The translations under genes were made by a program, and so were the position numbers. The notes beneath the pieces are model-generated. The model saw nothing but the letters and a program-made list of their open reading frames with translations. It did not search any database and was not told where the DNA came from. Positions 8,962-20,242 of a stretch of DNA of 64,000 bases are shown here, one piece after another. Within the stretch, counting starts at the first letter, position 1. Every line of letters begins with the position of its first letter. The stretch spans positions 62,001 through 126,000 of the forward strand of contig JANJVQ010000029.1 in NCBI GenBank assembly GCA_024710005.1, given 5' to 3'. Source of the DNA: Paludibacter sp. GTDB taxonomy: Bacteria; Bacteroidota; Bacteroidia; Bacteroidales; Paludibacteraceae.

Positions 8962-10170
8962 TTAAAAATCCTTTAAGAGCTGTATAAAAGCGTGATAGTT
9001 TTGTTCAGCATTGAAATTTTGTTCCCAATGTTCGCGAGCATTTTCACGTAAAGTAACGTTATTCTTCTGAACAAACTCTTGGATCATATCAGCAAGAAAT
9101 GCCTCATCAATTCTTGATGGTAAGAGAATTCCATTACTGTTGTTTACTAATTCAGATACACCTCCAACATCCGTCGCCATTGCCGGAATACCAAAAGACA
9201 TGGCTTCCATTATTGAGACCGGAATACCCTCAGTACTACTCACGTTGATAAACAAATCAATATAATTCTCCTGATAGAACTTAATCACTTCTTCGTTTGT
9301 TTTTAGTCCTAACCAGTTCACTTCAATATTGTCAGGCAATTCATAACTCATTGCTTGTAATACAGAACGCAGCGGTCCATCACCGATGTGAGTCCATTTT
9401 ATTTTGAATTCAATCAAATGTAAAGCCTTAATTATTAATTGTATTCGCTTAATCTCTACTAAATTAGAACAACTAACCAAGTGAAAACAGTCTACATCTG
9501 TACGATTTATCAGATTTACACCTTGATCCAGAACTCCAAGTCTTGAAACAAATATTTTATTTTCATTCACCAATTGCGGGTATTTACCCAATAAGTAACG
9601 ACGACCGTAATCTGAGATGGTAATAAACTTATCAATTGAGGGAAAAACGTAACGACGAAAAGGTATATAACTGGCTTTAACCTCTTCATATAGATCACTT
9701 CCGTGAAAACGAACAACAATCGTTGAAGAATATTTTTGTTTCAATACAGGAGCCAACATGACCGATTTATCACCCCAATAGAAATATAGAATATCATTTT
9801 TTTTAGGATTGATATGCTGCCTCTTATAAATACATCTGAAACGAAAAAGGAACGTGAAAAATTCCCATGTTTTTTTAGAGTCTTTATATGGCTTACTAAT
9901 TTTCCACTCGGTAAGTGCAAACATAATGGGCGAAAGGTTACATAATCCGGATAAGATAAACTTTAATCTATCTTTTTTTGTGTCTACTGAAAGTAACGGT
10001 TTTAGTATTATTACACTTGGAGGTACTTCTCTAATATTTTTATCTGCCTGTAGTGGAATTATGAAGACTGACTGAAAATTATCGGCTAAGTACTTAATTT
10101 CATTCATCAAAAAAGTTTCACCATTTCCATAAGGAAATGTATTTGTAAAAAGATATATATTTCTTTCCAT
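8962..10170 (-). CDS. Glycosyltransferase (GT4-like)
   Basis: ORF 402 aa; FHGSDLYEE, VSSTEGIPVSIMEAMSFGIPAMATDVGGVSELV. Confidence 0.87.
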   Translation of the reverse strand: MERNIYLFTNTFPYGNGETFLMNEIKYLADNFQSVFIIPLQADKNIREVPPSVIILKPLLSVDTKKDRLKFILSGLCNLSPIMFALTEWKISKPYKDSKKTWEFFTFLFRFRCIYKRQHINPKKNDILYFYWGDKSVMLAPVLKQKYSSTIVVRFHGSDLYEEVKASYIPFRRYVFPSIDKFITISDYGRRYLLGKYPQLVNENKIFVSRLGVLDQGVNLINRTDVDCFHLVSCSNLVEIKRIQLIIKALHLIEFKIKWTHIGDGPLRSVLQAMSYELPDNIEVNWLGLKTNEEVIKFYQENYIDLFINVSSTEGIPVSIMEAMSFGIPAMATDVGGVSELVNNSNGILLPSRIDEAFLADMIQEFVQKNNVTLRENAREHWEQNFNAEQNYHAFIQLLKDF

Positions 10171-10193
10171 ACTTTCTTGATTATATTTACATA

Positions 10194-11264
10194 TTACATT
10201 TCCAACACCTCTCCAACCGCCCTTTCCGCAGCTCTCCCACTTCCATACAAATCAACCGTAAAATCTGATTTTTTACTGCTGAAATACTGAAAAGCTTCCA
10301 GCAATAAATCGGTATTAGTCCCGACAATCCGGTTAAATCCATGTTCTACTAATTCCACCCACTCGGTTTGCTCGCGTAAGGTGATGCAATGCCTCCCGAA
10401 GAAAAAGGCTTCTTTCTGAACACCGCCGCTATCGGTCACAACCAACTTACAATGCTTGAGCAGCATGATCATATCAAAATAACCTACGGGGTCGATGATG
10501 GTAAATGCCGGTTTCAGATTTAGTTGTTGCAGGATGTTACGGGTACGGGGATGCAAGGGAACTACCATCTGAACCTCTTTGTTTATGAGATTCAGACCAG
10601 TGATAATGTCGTGTAACTTAACCGGATTGTCGGTATTTTCCTGCCGGTGAATCGTCGCCAGCACAAAATCAGTTAAGCCAAGCTGACCGATAATCTGTGA
10701 TTTCTCCTGAGCCTTTTGTGCGTAATACATAGCGGCATCCTGCATCACATCGCCATTTTTTACGATTTGCGCGGTATAGTTATCGAAACCTTCTCGTTTC
10801 AGGTTCTGAACCGCGGTGTCGGTTGGACATAACAACAGGCTGGAAATCCGGTCGGTAAGGATGCGGTTGATTTCTTCCGGCATCGTCATGTTAAACGAAC
10901 GTAAACCGGCTTCGACATGTATCACGGGAATATGTAGTTTAACCGCTGCCACTGCTCCGGCTAAGGTCGAATTCGTATCACCATACACCAACACGCCCTC
11001 CGGTTTTTCTTTCAACAGAATCTGCTCAATTCCTTCCAGCATCCTGCCGGTCATAGCCCCATGAGAAACACCGTGAATGTCTAACTGATAAGCAGGTCTG
11101 GGAATTTCCATTTCTTCAAAAAACACGTCCGACATATTGGCATCGAAATGTTGCCCCGTATGTATAATCTGCTCTTCAATACCGCAAAGCGTAAACTGGC
11201 GACTTAATGTCGCTGCTTTTACGAATTGCGGACGAGCGCCTACGATGGTTATGATTCTCTTCAT
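10194..11264 (-). CDS. wecB: UDP-N-acetylglucosamine 2-epimerase (non-hydrolyzing)
   Basis: ORF 356 aa; GARPQFVKAA, HTGQHFD, VYGDTNST, HVEAGLRSF, TDSGGVQKEAFF. Confidence 0.9.
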   Translation of the reverse strand: MKRIITIVGARPQFVKAATLSRQFTLCGIEEQIIHTGQHFDANMSDVFFEEMEIPRPAYQLDIHGVSHGAMTGRMLEGIEQILLKEKPEGVLVYGDTNSTLAGAVAAVKLHIPVIHVEAGLRSFNMTMPEEINRILTDRISSLLLCPTDTAVQNLKREGFDNYTAQIVKNGDVMQDAAMYYAQKAQEKSQIIGQLGLTDFVLATIHRQENTDNPVKLHDIITGLNLINKEVQMVVPLHPRTRNILQQLNLKPAFTIIDPVGYFDMIMLLKHCKLVVTDSGGVQKEAFFFGRHCITLREQTEWVELVEHGFNRIVGTNTDLLLEAFQYFSSKKSDFTVDLYGSGRAAERAVGEVLEM

Positions 11265-11279
11265 CTGCGTATAATTTGG

Positions 11280-12608
11280 TTAGACAGGATTAACAGGTTG
11301 TGATTTCTGATAAAGCTGATCCAATAGCCCGGTCAGTTTTCCGGTCAGTTTTCTTCTGCTGAATTGACTGATGACTTCTCTATCTGCATCAACAGACAAA
11401 GTTCCGGATTTATATTGCTGATAATAAGCCTGTATTTTTTCTTTTAACAACACAGCGTCTGAGAAATCAAACATTACACCGGCATTGGTTTGTTTTAAAA
11501 TTGCTGCTGCATCGCCATCTGTATAACCGATACCGACAACTGGCCGACCGGACTGCAAATACTCAAACAATTTGCCGGTAACAATGGATTTAGTATCCGG
11601 ATTCTGTACCAGACAAAGTAACAACAACTGTGAACCGCGTTGCAATCTTATCGCTTCGTGATGTGGCACATAAGCTGATAATTCCAGATTAGCTTCCAAA
11701 TCGCTTGCTTTGATATCATTAAGCACTGAGCCATCCACGCTTCCGGTCAACCGTATTCGTAAATCATTTTTGAAATATGCATTTTCAACCGCAATTTCCT
11801 GTAATACTTTCCAGAGCACCTGTGGATTTTGCTTTTCAGTCAGCAGTCCGGTATGGGTAATCACAAACTGTTCATCCGGCTTAACTGCATCCTGTACAAA
11901 ATCTTCCTCATCATATCCGTTGGCAACAACAGCAAGTTGCTGATGCCGATATCGCGAGAATTCCTGCTGCATGTGCTCTGAGACAACTAAAGTTAAATCG
12001 GCTTCCGCTATTGTTTTTTTCTCTAACTGACGATGACGAAAATCTGCCGGAAGACTTAACTTCAAATCTTTATAATAAAAGATGCCGGTCCATGGATCCC
12101 TGAAATCCGCTATCCAGGGCAGTGCCGGGAATTGCTTTTTCAACCGGCGACCGATTAAATGAACCGAATGCGGCGGGCCAGTCGTGATGATAACATCAAC
12201 AGGATTGGTGCTCAGGTATTTTTTCAGAAAGCGAACAGAGGGACTTACCCAACACACCCGGGGGTCGGGTATAAATAAATTACCACGCAGCCAAATCGAT
12301 AACTTATCTTTCCAGTTTTCCTGCTTTGCATCCGTTACAAATCCTGCTTGTATGGATTTGTCTTTTTTACCTGTAAATTTACGGTACAGCGCGTAAGGCT
12401 CCCAAATCGGGCGGCGAATAACCGTAATATCCGCTGGCAAGTCCTTTTCAAAACTTGCATCAACTACCGGATAATCTGCATTTTCAGGAGCGCAGATTAC
12501 AGGCTCCCAACCAAAACCACGCAGATACTTGACAAACTTCACCCACCGTTGCACGCCTGAGCCGCCACTGGGAATCCAGTAATATGTAATAATCAGCGCT
12601 TTCTTCAT
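11280..12608 (-). CDS. Glycosyltransferase family protein
   Basis: ORF 442 aa; N-terminal YYWIPSGGSGVQRWVKFVKYL and GT4-like C-terminal region. Confidence 0.83.
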   Translation of the reverse strand: MKKALIITYYWIPSGGSGVQRWVKFVKYLRGFGWEPVICAPENADYPVVDASFEKDLPADITVIRRPIWEPYALYRKFTGKKDKSIQAGFVTDAKQENWKDKLSIWLRGNLFIPDPRVCWVSPSVRFLKKYLSTNPVDVIITTGPPHSVHLIGRRLKKQFPALPWIADFRDPWTGIFYYKDLKLSLPADFRHRQLEKKTIAEADLTLVVSEHMQQEFSRYRHQQLAVVANGYDEEDFVQDAVKPDEQFVITHTGLLTEKQNPQVLWKVLQEIAVENAYFKNDLRIRLTGSVDGSVLNDIKASDLEANLELSAYVPHHEAIRLQRGSQLLLLCLVQNPDTKSIVTGKLFEYLQSGRPVVGIGYTDGDAAAILKQTNAGVMFDFSDAVLLKEKIQAYYQQYKSGTLSVDADREVISQFSRRKLTGKLTGLLDQLYQKSQPVNPV

Positions 12609-12632
12609 GAAACGGCGATCAGATAACGTAAC

Positions 12633-14153
12633 TTATTTTCCGATAACGTCCAGGGCTTTTCTTAACCTGGTCAGTGTTTCTTCTTTTCCGATGATGTCGA
12701 TGATATCAAACATGTGCGGACCTTTCGACTCTCCTACGATGCAAAGCCGGAAAGCATTCATCACAGCTCCCATACCATAACCCTTCTCTTCCATCCAGTT
12801 TTTAACCACATATTCGGTATTGGCTGCTGAAAAGTCCTCTGTTTTTTCGAGCAAATCCATCAAACCCAGTATGTGATTTGGGGACTCAGCTTTCCAGCGT
12901 TTCTTAATGGCCGTTTCACAATATTCTTCAGGAGCCTGAAAAAAGAAGGACGACTGCTCCCAGATTTCCTGCACGAAATTGGCTCTTTCCCGTACCAATC
13001 CCACAATTCGTTTTACCTTTTCTGAATCCTCAATAATATCTTTTTCAATCAGCAAGTGCTGGAATAAATCCGTTATTTCTTCCAGTGGTTTCATCTGCAA
13101 ATACTGATGATTGAACCATTTTCCTTTTTCATAATCGAATTTTGCTCCGCTCTTGCTTACGCGGTCCAGCGAAAACAACTCAATCAATTCATCCATGGAG
13201 AAAATCTCCTGTTCCGTTCCGGCATTCCAACCCAGCAAAGCCAGAAAATTCACCACGGCTTCGGGGAAGTAACCCGACTCCCTATAACCGGAAGATACTG
13301 TCCCCGATTTGGGATCGTTCCATTCCAGCGGGAAAACCGGAAAGCCCAGCCGGTCGCCATCTCTTTTGCTGAGTTTGCCATTTCCGTCGGGTTTCAGCAA
13401 CAAAGGCAGGTGCGCAAACTGAGGCATATTCGCTTCCCAACCCAAATATTGATACAAAAGCACATGCAGCGGAGCCGATGGCAACCATTCTTCACCACGA
13501 ATCACATGCGAGATTTCCATCAGGTAATCGTCCACCACATTGGCCATGTGATAAGTCGGCAACCCATCGGATGATTTAAACAATACCTTATCATCGATAA
13601 CCGAAGAATTGATAAGCACTTCACCCCGGATTAAATCCTGCACCAGAATTTCCTGATTCGGTTCAATTTTGATACGCACCACATACTGTTCACCTGAAGC
13701 AATGCGACTATTAACCTCATCAGCCGGTAACGTAAGCGAGTTCTTCATCAACCCGCGTGTAGTTGCATCATACTGAAAATTGGGAATTTCCGCTCTTTTT
13801 GTTTCCAATTCAGTCGGTGTGTCGAAAGCGATATACGCCAGTCCCGCATCCAGCAACTGATCAACATATTGTCTGTAAATAGATTTCCTTTCACTCTGGC
13901 GATAAGGAGCATGAGTCCCCGGTTTTTCAGCCCCTACCCCTTCATCAATATGAATACCCAGCCAGTTCAACGCTTCTACAATATAATCCTCTGCACCCGG
14001 CACAAAACGGGCAGAATCGGTATCCTCGATACGCAGCAACATATCGCCACCATGCTTTTTAGCAAACAGGTAATTATATAACGCGGTTCTCACACCCCCG
14101 ATGTGGAGCGGTCCGGTCGGACTCGGGGCAAATCTTACTCTTACTTTCTTCAT
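12633..14153 (-). CDS. gltX: Glutamyl-tRNA synthetase
   Basis: ORF 506 aa; [38 protein letters not shown]. Confidence 0.95.
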   Translation of the reverse strand: MKKVRVRFAPSPTGPLHIGGVRTALYNYLFAKKHGGDMLLRIEDTDSARFVPGAEDYIVEALNWLGIHIDEGVGAEKPGTHAPYRQSERKSIYRQYVDQLLDAGLAYIAFDTPTELETKRAEIPNFQYDATTRGLMKNSLTLPADEVNSRIASGEQYVVRIKIEPNQEILVQDLIRGEVLINSSVIDDKVLFKSSDGLPTYHMANVVDDYLMEISHVIRGEEWLPSAPLHVLLYQYLGWEANMPQFAHLPLLLKPDGNGKLSKRDGDRLGFPVFPLEWNDPKSGTVSSGYRESGYFPEAVVNFLALLGWNAGTEQEIFSMDELIELFSLDRVSKSGAKFDYEKGKWFNHQYLQMKPLEEITDLFQHLLIEKDIIEDSEKVKRIVGLVRERANFVQEIWEQSSFFFQAPEEYCETAIKKRWKAESPNHILGLMDLLEKTEDFSAANTEYVVKNWMEEKGYGMGAVMNAFRLCIVGESKGPHMFDIIDIIGKEETLTRLRKALDVIGK

Positions 14154-14174
14154 TGATTTTTAGTAAATAATGTG

Positions 14175-14182
14175 CAAAAATA
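14175..14182 (-). promoter_or_regulatory. Candidate -7 box (TATTTTTG on minus strand) upstream of gltX
   Basis: Reverse complement of caaaaata matches TAnnTTTG ~22 bp upstream of ATG. Confidence 0.45.
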
Positions 14183-14358
14183 AGAAAAAAGAAACTCATG
14201 GCAAATCATTTACCTGTATTAATGAGAAACATATATTGACGCTACTTACGGCAGCTCCATAAAGAGTGATGTCATCACAATCAAATAAGAAAGCTTACAG
14301 ATCAATAAACTTCGCTTACACCAGAAACTAAAACTTTGTAATTGGAAGTTTTGCAGCG

Positions 14359-14589
14359 AAAATAAGCCTTGCATTTTGATGCTACAAGCCTTGAAAATTG
14401 GTGCAACAAGTAGCGCATTTTGATGTTACAAAGAGCTTATTGAGCTATTGTGCAATTACATTCGGGGAGGAAAAGCAACATCGCTCAGGATGATAGAGCA
14501 ACTGCATTCGATGTTGTTGAGCTACATTGTTCACTTTCAAAGAGCAACGTTGCTCTATGGCGATGAACTATGTTGCTCTTTAAGGAAGG
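14359..14589. repeat. Degenerate 22/23-bp tandem repeat array
   Basis: GCWACA-type starts at 14381, 14403, 14425 (22 bp), then 14452, 14475, 14498, 14521, 14544, 14567 (23 bp); contains perfect palindrome agagcaacgttgctct. Confidence 0.7.
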
Positions 14590-14601
14590 TTTATAAACAA
14601 C

Positions 14602-14627
14602 AAAAACCGACTATATGTCGGTTTTTT
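14602..14627 (-). terminator. Hairpin terminator downstream of the tRNA-Val pair
   Basis: aaaaccgac tatat gtcggtttttt, stem with flanking A/T tracts. Confidence 0.7.
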
Positions 14628-14631
14628 CAAG

Positions 14632-14706
14632 TGGGCGTTGACGGATTCGAACCGCCGACCCTCTGCTTGTAAGGCAGATGCTCTGAACCAGCTGAGCTAA
14701 ACGCCC
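14632..14706 (-). tRNA. tRNA-Val (anticodon UAC)
   Basis: Reverse complement GGGCGTTTAGCTCAGCTGGTTCAGAGCATCTGCCTTACAAGCAGAGGGTCGGCGGTTCGAATCCGTCAACGCCCA folds as a cloverleaf. Confidence 0.95.
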
Positions 14707-14744
14707 GAAAAAGTTGTGTGTTTTATAATAATATCGATTTGATG

Positions 14745-14819
14745 TGGGCGTTGACGGATTCGAACCGCCGACCCTCTGCTTGTAAGGCAGATGCTCTGAA
14801 CCAGCTGAGCTAAACGCCC
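14745..14819 (-). tRNA. tRNA-Val (anticodon UAC), identical second copy
   Basis: Same 75-nt sequence as the copy at 14632-14706. Confidence 0.95.
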
Positions 14820-14949
14820 GATATTTTACATCAAGATCTTTACTTCTAAAGCGGTGCAAAGATACTATTAATTTTGAATTCTCAAAAAAGTTTTGAAAAA
14901 AAACATAAATAGAAAGTAAAATTTCTGATATTTTCGAGACTTTTTGTTC

Positions 14950-17589
14950 TCAATTTAGAATATCTTTTTGGACATTCACTGTCACCTGAGAATTGTCAGG
15001 AGAATAATCAAATAACAAATCTCCTTTTTTTGCAAACATTCTAATGTAGTTCAATCCATACCAAACTACCAATTTACCCACTTTAATGCCTGACAAAACA
15101 TCAATTTTATAATCGCCGTTTTGCAATTCTGAAATGGAGATTGTACTGTTATTGGTAATTTTCACTTTATCGAACGAGATGTCACTACCACCATCAGTCT
15201 GAATGGAAATAACCCCTTTTGAGTTTTTCACAAAATTAATTTTACCCAGATTTTTATAAATATTCGGACAAGAATTCTTAAAATTCGGATTACTGCGATT
15301 GATGGCTTCTCTGATTTTTTCACCGGTAAGACTAACCCCCATAAACCTTACTAACCTGATGCCTGCCATGAGTCCGGCCATCGACTTCTCAGTCTGTTTT
15401 TCGATAAACTTCCTGGTTTCCTGTTCAAGCAATTCGACTACATCCAATGAAGCTGCAGAAGCAAAAGCAACCGACTTCTCATTCCCGGCAAGTGCCAGTG
15501 CATTGTTAGTCATACCATTATAATATATGACACCTCTCTCGTCGACATACAATCCCTGATCCATTTCAGCCAATTGATTTGCTGCATGTTTAAGACTTTC
15601 TCTCACACCATTATTATTGAAAACAATTGAGAAAGCAGTAGAAAATGAATCAGGTAAAACTTCCAGTCCACCTTTGTTTAACCAAAGCAGCGATCCGGAA
15701 GGTGAATAGGCAGCCACAAACAAATCGGCTTTATCCTGAGCTGATGAAATACTTTTACCTTCAAGACGAATGCTGCCTGTAAATACACCTGCCACAACAA
15801 TATTACCAGATGGGGTTGTCTCAACTGACATACCAACTGCATTACCACCATTCGACATGATTGATTTTGCCCAAACAGGTTGCCCAACACGGTTCATTTT
15901 TGCCACAAAACAACTATGAGCCTGTGATGCCCCCATCAGATTGATTCCTCCAAGTGCAGCAGACTCAGCAAAATAGCCCGTCAGTAAACTACTACCGTCA
16001 CCCAGCAATTTACCATTCTTTCGAATACTGCCCTTGTATAAGCCTGATTTCTGAGCAATTTCCCATTGTTTATCAATTGCCAGATCATCTGCATTTCTGT
16101 TTTCGACCTTACAAATCACCGGCGATACAGTTTTATATTGCGGCATACTCAAGCCAACCGGTGCATTGATATAGGTCGGATCAGTTACAAAATATTTTGC
16201 ATTCCCAAATTCAAAATAATCTCCGGAGACAGGAACTGTAAAGGCCACTGCCGCTGCGACATGGTCGGGATATTCCAAACCAACAACCTTCAATCCCAAT
16301 GTTTCACGCACGAGATATGTAAATAACACCGAACGATCTTCACAGTCAGAATATGGATAATATAACATTTCATCTGCAAAGAAAAATTTCTCCCGACCAA
16401 ACTGTTCCGGGTCTGTTTTATACGGGAAAGCGGTCTGTACAAATTGCAGGATAAACGCAACAGCCCTTTTCTCATCCATTTGAGATACAATAGGCAAAAT
16501 GGCATTAGCAAGGGATTCTTTTGCCTGCACAGATGCTGCAGCATTAAAATAAACACCTAAATCAACCAAAGGGTAATTTTTATAGAACTCAACTAAATCC
16601 GGGTCATAACTCACGCCAATATTATAATCCCGATCTTCAAATTTGAATGAAATCTTTTTATCAACTTTCCTACCTGCAAAAGTTACAGGTGACATAATAT
16701 TGAAATCGATTTGCCGACCTGTTTTTAAATAATCCTTATCATAAGTATAATAACTACCGGAACCCAGTTTTGGATACACATAATAATTTAATCCGCCTAA
16801 ATTGAGGTAACTTAACTGATATATTTCCTGCAATGAGGGCAGTAATAATGCTACATCACGATCCTGGTATGCAACACGAACTCCATAACCAGAACGAACC
16901 AAGATAAACCAAGTCAGCAACCTGGAAAGATTTTCATTACCAGGATATAAATTCTTAGCAAATTCATTGGTTATCATTAAATATCCAAAATCATTGATAT
17001 TCATATCTACCTTCGTTTGCAACAAGTTGTCAATAGTTGGGGTGTATTCTGTGTTGCTGGCATTCTCCCAGAAAGCAGCGATTGATTGTTGATTTACCGA
17101 TGGAAAAACACATTGCGATAGTTTTTGGTCGTATGGTACGATAACCTGTCTTCCATAAAACGGAAAAGAAGCTATCCGCATATTTCTTTCATCACCCACA
17201 GGTTTACGAATTGGCTCCACTTGCGGTGGAAGACTTAACATGGTATTTCTTTCCGGGGCAATGGTTTTTAATGCTATTGCAGATGTTTCAGCAGATGTTT
17301 GAGAATATATTGGAGATTCTTTGGGTTTTGGTCGCTCAGGTACTTTGTTGCCTGCAAAAGCCTGGTAATTCTCCCATTCTTTTTTCAGGTAATCTGTCCA
17401 TTCCTGATCACGCATAGCAACATAATCAGCATATTCTTTCTGTAACTTTGCCATCCCTTCAAGTTGTTTTTCGGCAAACTTTTGCATTTCAGCTTGCTGT
17501 TGTCTTTTATACTCTTCAAAAGTCTGGGCAAATAAAGCACCACTAAACAGCATCAAAAGTGCTGATAAATAAACAATACTTGTTTTCAT
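14950..17589 (-). CDS. Large secreted protein with transglutaminase-like and propeller-like segments
   Basis: ORF 879 aa, signal peptide; DEMLYYPYSDCEDRSVLFTYLVRETLGLKVVGLEYPDHVAAAVAF; SBBP-like GNIVVAGVFTGSIRLEGKSISSAQDKADLFVAAYSPSGSLLWLN. Confidence 0.65.
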   Translation of the reverse strand: MKTSIVYLSALLMLFSGALFAQTFEEYKRQQQAEMQKFAEKQLEGMAKLQKEYADYVAMRDQEWTDYLKKEWENYQAFAGNKVPERPKPKESPIYSQTSAETSAIALKTIAPERNTMLSLPPQVEPIRKPVGDERNMRIASFPFYGRQVIVPYDQKLSQCVFPSVNQQSIAAFWENASNTEYTPTIDNLLQTKVDMNINDFGYLMITNEFAKNLYPGNENLSRLLTWFILVRSGYGVRVAYQDRDVALLLPSLQEIYQLSYLNLGGLNYYVYPKLGSGSYYTYDKDYLKTGRQIDFNIMSPVTFAGRKVDKKISFKFEDRDYNIGVSYDPDLVEFYKNYPLVDLGVYFNAAASVQAKESLANAILPIVSQMDEKRAVAFILQFVQTAFPYKTDPEQFGREKFFFADEMLYYPYSDCEDRSVLFTYLVRETLGLKVVGLEYPDHVAAAVAFTVPVSGDYFEFGNAKYFVTDPTYINAPVGLSMPQYKTVSPVICKVENRNADDLAIDKQWEIAQKSGLYKGSIRKNGKLLGDGSSLLTGYFAESAALGGINLMGASQAHSCFVAKMNRVGQPVWAKSIMSNGGNAVGMSVETTPSGNIVVAGVFTGSIRLEGKSISSAQDKADLFVAAYSPSGSLLWLNKGGLEVLPDSFSTAFSIVFNNNGVRESLKHAANQLAEMDQGLYVDERGVIYYNGMTNNALALAGNEKSVAFASAASLDVVELLEQETRKFIEKQTEKSMAGLMAGIRLVRFMGVSLTGEKIREAINRSNPNFKNSCPNIYKNLGKINFVKNSKGVISIQTDGGSDISFDKVKITNNSTISISELQNGDYKIDVLSGIKVGKLVVWYGLNYIRMFAKKGDLLFDYSPDNSQVTVNVQKDILN

Positions 17590-17964
17590 AATATTAACTT
17601 AATAAATTAAAACTCTTGTATATCTGGATTGAAAACCATCGCGACTGGAACAAATTGCGTCACCAGTCTGTATTTTGCTGAATGAAAAGAATATACATTT
17701 TATTAAGAAACAGTTCTAACAACCAAATCAAGCGTACAAATATATATATTATTTGTACAAATATGGAGATAATTCATGAATATTTTTCAATATCTATTTT
17801 GTATTTTTAATTATTATTATATTTTTGTTGTGTTAATAATAAGTGAATAAATTACCAACTGATTTTACAGTTATATTTTCATTTTTCTTTTATCACTGTT
17901 TGATTACCTTCAGTTTGTTTGTATCTCTGATTCTGAATTTAAACACCTTAAATATTTTACGGTT

Positions 17965-19677
17965 ATGAAAAAACACCTCCTGCTCCTCTCTGCAACGATC
18001 CTTGCATGTAGTCTGAATGCCCAGAATGATGTTCCTAAGTCACTTGAAAGGGGATTAATTCCCTCTACTTACAACCGGAACGCACTTACGATTGTGATTC
18101 TTGATAACAATTGTACCTATATTTCCGACATTAAACAAGCTACCGATAATATTATCATCCCTGAGAAATTTGATGACAATACGGTATTAACCAAATGTAT
18201 TAAATCGGCATCTGGTAAAGATGAAATTTTATCAACGATTAATCAATCTAAATTGGGCAATCAAATTCTTTCAACCTGGTTTTCACGTTCTGCAGAGGGC
18301 GATTTCAACATGTCGCTGATTGCTGAAAGAGGTATGTATAATGCAACTGCCGACGACATGATTAAAGCTTCTGCTTCCAAAATTGGAATGAACAAAATAA
18401 AAGATGCGGGACAGGCATTGGTAAACAACAGTTACATACAGGTAATTGAGTTTAAAGATGTAATTACCATGAAGGAGTATTACGACAGACAGGATGCTGC
18501 AAATTACAATTATGCAAAGGCCAATAATACGCAATACAAACCTGTTGAACGTACCAAAAACGGATGGAAAGGAAGTTCGGTTTCCTATTTATTCAAGATT
18601 GACCCTGCCTATGTGGATTTGCTATTCAATGACATGTGGATTTATGCTGATGACGACCCGGCAGTCAGAACACAAAAAAAGGAATTGTTCGACAATGCAA
18701 ACTTCAGTTTCAGTTTTGTTATGGAAGTTGCAAACGAAGCCGAGGGAACACAGGACAATCCGAATCCAAACACAGGATTACCTGTGCAATTAACAAGGGA
18801 ACAACTCTTTGCCAGGTTAGTTAATAGTGGTATTAAAGCCTCATTATATGAATTTGAAACAAAATACGAACCTTTCCGGGTAAAAACAGCCCTTCAGACC
18901 AGAAAGCCCTTACAAGCAAAAATCGGAACAAAAGAAGGTATTGGAGTTGATCAGCGTTTCTTCGTACTCGAGAACATCATGAATTCAAAAGGAGAAATCA
19001 AATCAAAAAGACAAGGAGTTATACTCGTAAAGAAAGTTGAAAACAATTCTGTTGTTGCGACTGCCTCAAATATTCCGATGTCGAAATTTTATCAGACGGC
19101 TGGAAAAAGATTAGAACCTGGCATGACAATGCAACAACGCAATGACTATGGTGTTGGGCTTTCGATGGGTGCTGGTGGAGGTGCTTTGGGTGGATTTTAC
19201 ATGAAAGCCGAGGGAAACCTGGCAACAATTTCTCGCATGTTACCGGGAATCGAAAATTTAATAAAAGTAACTCAATTGAAAGTATTTGGATCTGTAGCAT
19301 TTGACGCTGGGGATTATACTACATTCGATGAAACCACATTCACCAGGTTCCAATTAGGTATTTCAAAAGGTTTTTATTTTATGAGAAATTTTTCCATAGC
19401 ACCATTTATAGCGTACGGTTCTGAAAGCGCAACTCCCATGTCATATCCTGAGGGATATACCATTAATGCTGACTTTTTAAATATTGGCACATACTTGACA
19501 GCCAATATCTTATACAATCTTCAATTAGTGGCAACCTTGAATATTTATGGATTATTAGGTACTGCTTATGAAAAATATGACGGTGAAATAACAGGAACCT
19601 ATCCTTATTCTTATGACTATTATTTTGATGGGCGAACAGGCGCCAATTTGGAATTTGGATTAAGATATGAATTCTAA
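17965..19677 (+). CDS. Secreted protein with probable C-terminal outer-membrane beta-barrel
   Basis: ORF 570 aa, signal peptide, C-terminal alternating aromatic strands ending ...GLRYEF. Confidence 0.6.
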   Translation: MKKHLLLLSATILACSLNAQNDVPKSLERGLIPSTYNRNALTIVILDNNCTYISDIKQATDNIIIPEKFDDNTVLTKCIKSASGKDEILSTINQSKLGNQILSTWFSRSAEGDFNMSLIAERGMYNATADDMIKASASKIGMNKIKDAGQALVNNSYIQVIEFKDVITMKEYYDRQDAANYNYAKANNTQYKPVERTKNGWKGSSVSYLFKIDPAYVDLLFNDMWIYADDDPAVRTQKKELFDNANFSFSFVMEVANEAEGTQDNPNPNTGLPVQLTREQLFARLVNSGIKASLYEFETKYEPFRVKTALQTRKPLQAKIGTKEGIGVDQRFFVLENIMNSKGEIKSKRQGVILVKKVENNSVVATASNIPMSKFYQTAGKRLEPGMTMQQRNDYGVGLSMGAGGGALGGFYMKAEGNLATISRMLPGIENLIKVTQLKVFGSVAFDAGDYTTFDETTFTRFQLGISKGFYFMRNFSIAPFIAYGSESATPMSYPEGYTINADFLNIGTYLTANILYNLQLVATLNIYGLLGTAYEKYDGEITGTYPYSYDYYFDGRTGANLEFGLRYEF

Positions 19678-19694
19678 ACATTTAAATCTTCTAT

Positions 19695-20207
19695 ATGAAC
19701 ACTAAAAACATTATATTAATTGTACTTTCCATTGTTGTATTAACTTCAATTAACGGGCAATCCCGCAAGGATTTAAAGGCTATTTACCACAGTCAGTACA
19801 GCTACGAAGTGATGTGTCTTGGCGTGGGTCAGGACGGCACTAAAGCCATCAAGGTATGGAGTTATGGCAAAACAGCTGAAATAGCAGCACACAATGCCAA
19901 AAGAGATGCCGTTGCAGCTGTAATTTTTAAAGGTGTTCCGGGAGGCAATGGCGCTGCTCCAACTCCTCCGATTTTAGGCATCGATGGCTACGAAAAGAAT
20001 CAGACCTTTTTTGATGAATTTTTCAAAGCCGGGGGAATGTATCTCGGATTTATTAACCTGACAGCCGATGGAGTTCCCAGTGGAGCTGACAGAATAAAGA
20101 CTGATAAAGGATTCAAAGTAGCCATATATGCTTCTGTGAATTTTGACGCACTAAGAAAATACCTGGAAGAACAAGGAATAGCCAGACGACTTGATGCTGG
20201 TTTTTAA
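19695..20207 (+). CDS. Small secreted protein, LPP20/FlgT-N-like
   Basis: ORF 170 aa, signal peptide; KVWSYGKTAEIAAHNAKRDAVAAVIF resembles the A-rich helix of LPP20/FlgT folds. Confidence 0.5.
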   Translation: MNTKNIILIVLSIVVLTSINGQSRKDLKAIYHSQYSYEVMCLGVGQDGTKAIKVWSYGKTAEIAAHNAKRDAVAAVIFKGVPGGNGAAPTPPILGIDGYEKNQTFFDEFFKAGGMYLGFINLTADGVPSGADRIKTDKGFKVAIYASVNFDALRKYLEEQGIARRLDAGF

Positions 20208-20242
20208 ACACTTGTAAATAATAACTTATAAAGCGATACACC

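Noticed and set aside
13107-13574. 155-aa plus-strand ORF
   Set aside because: Antisense shadow of gltX.
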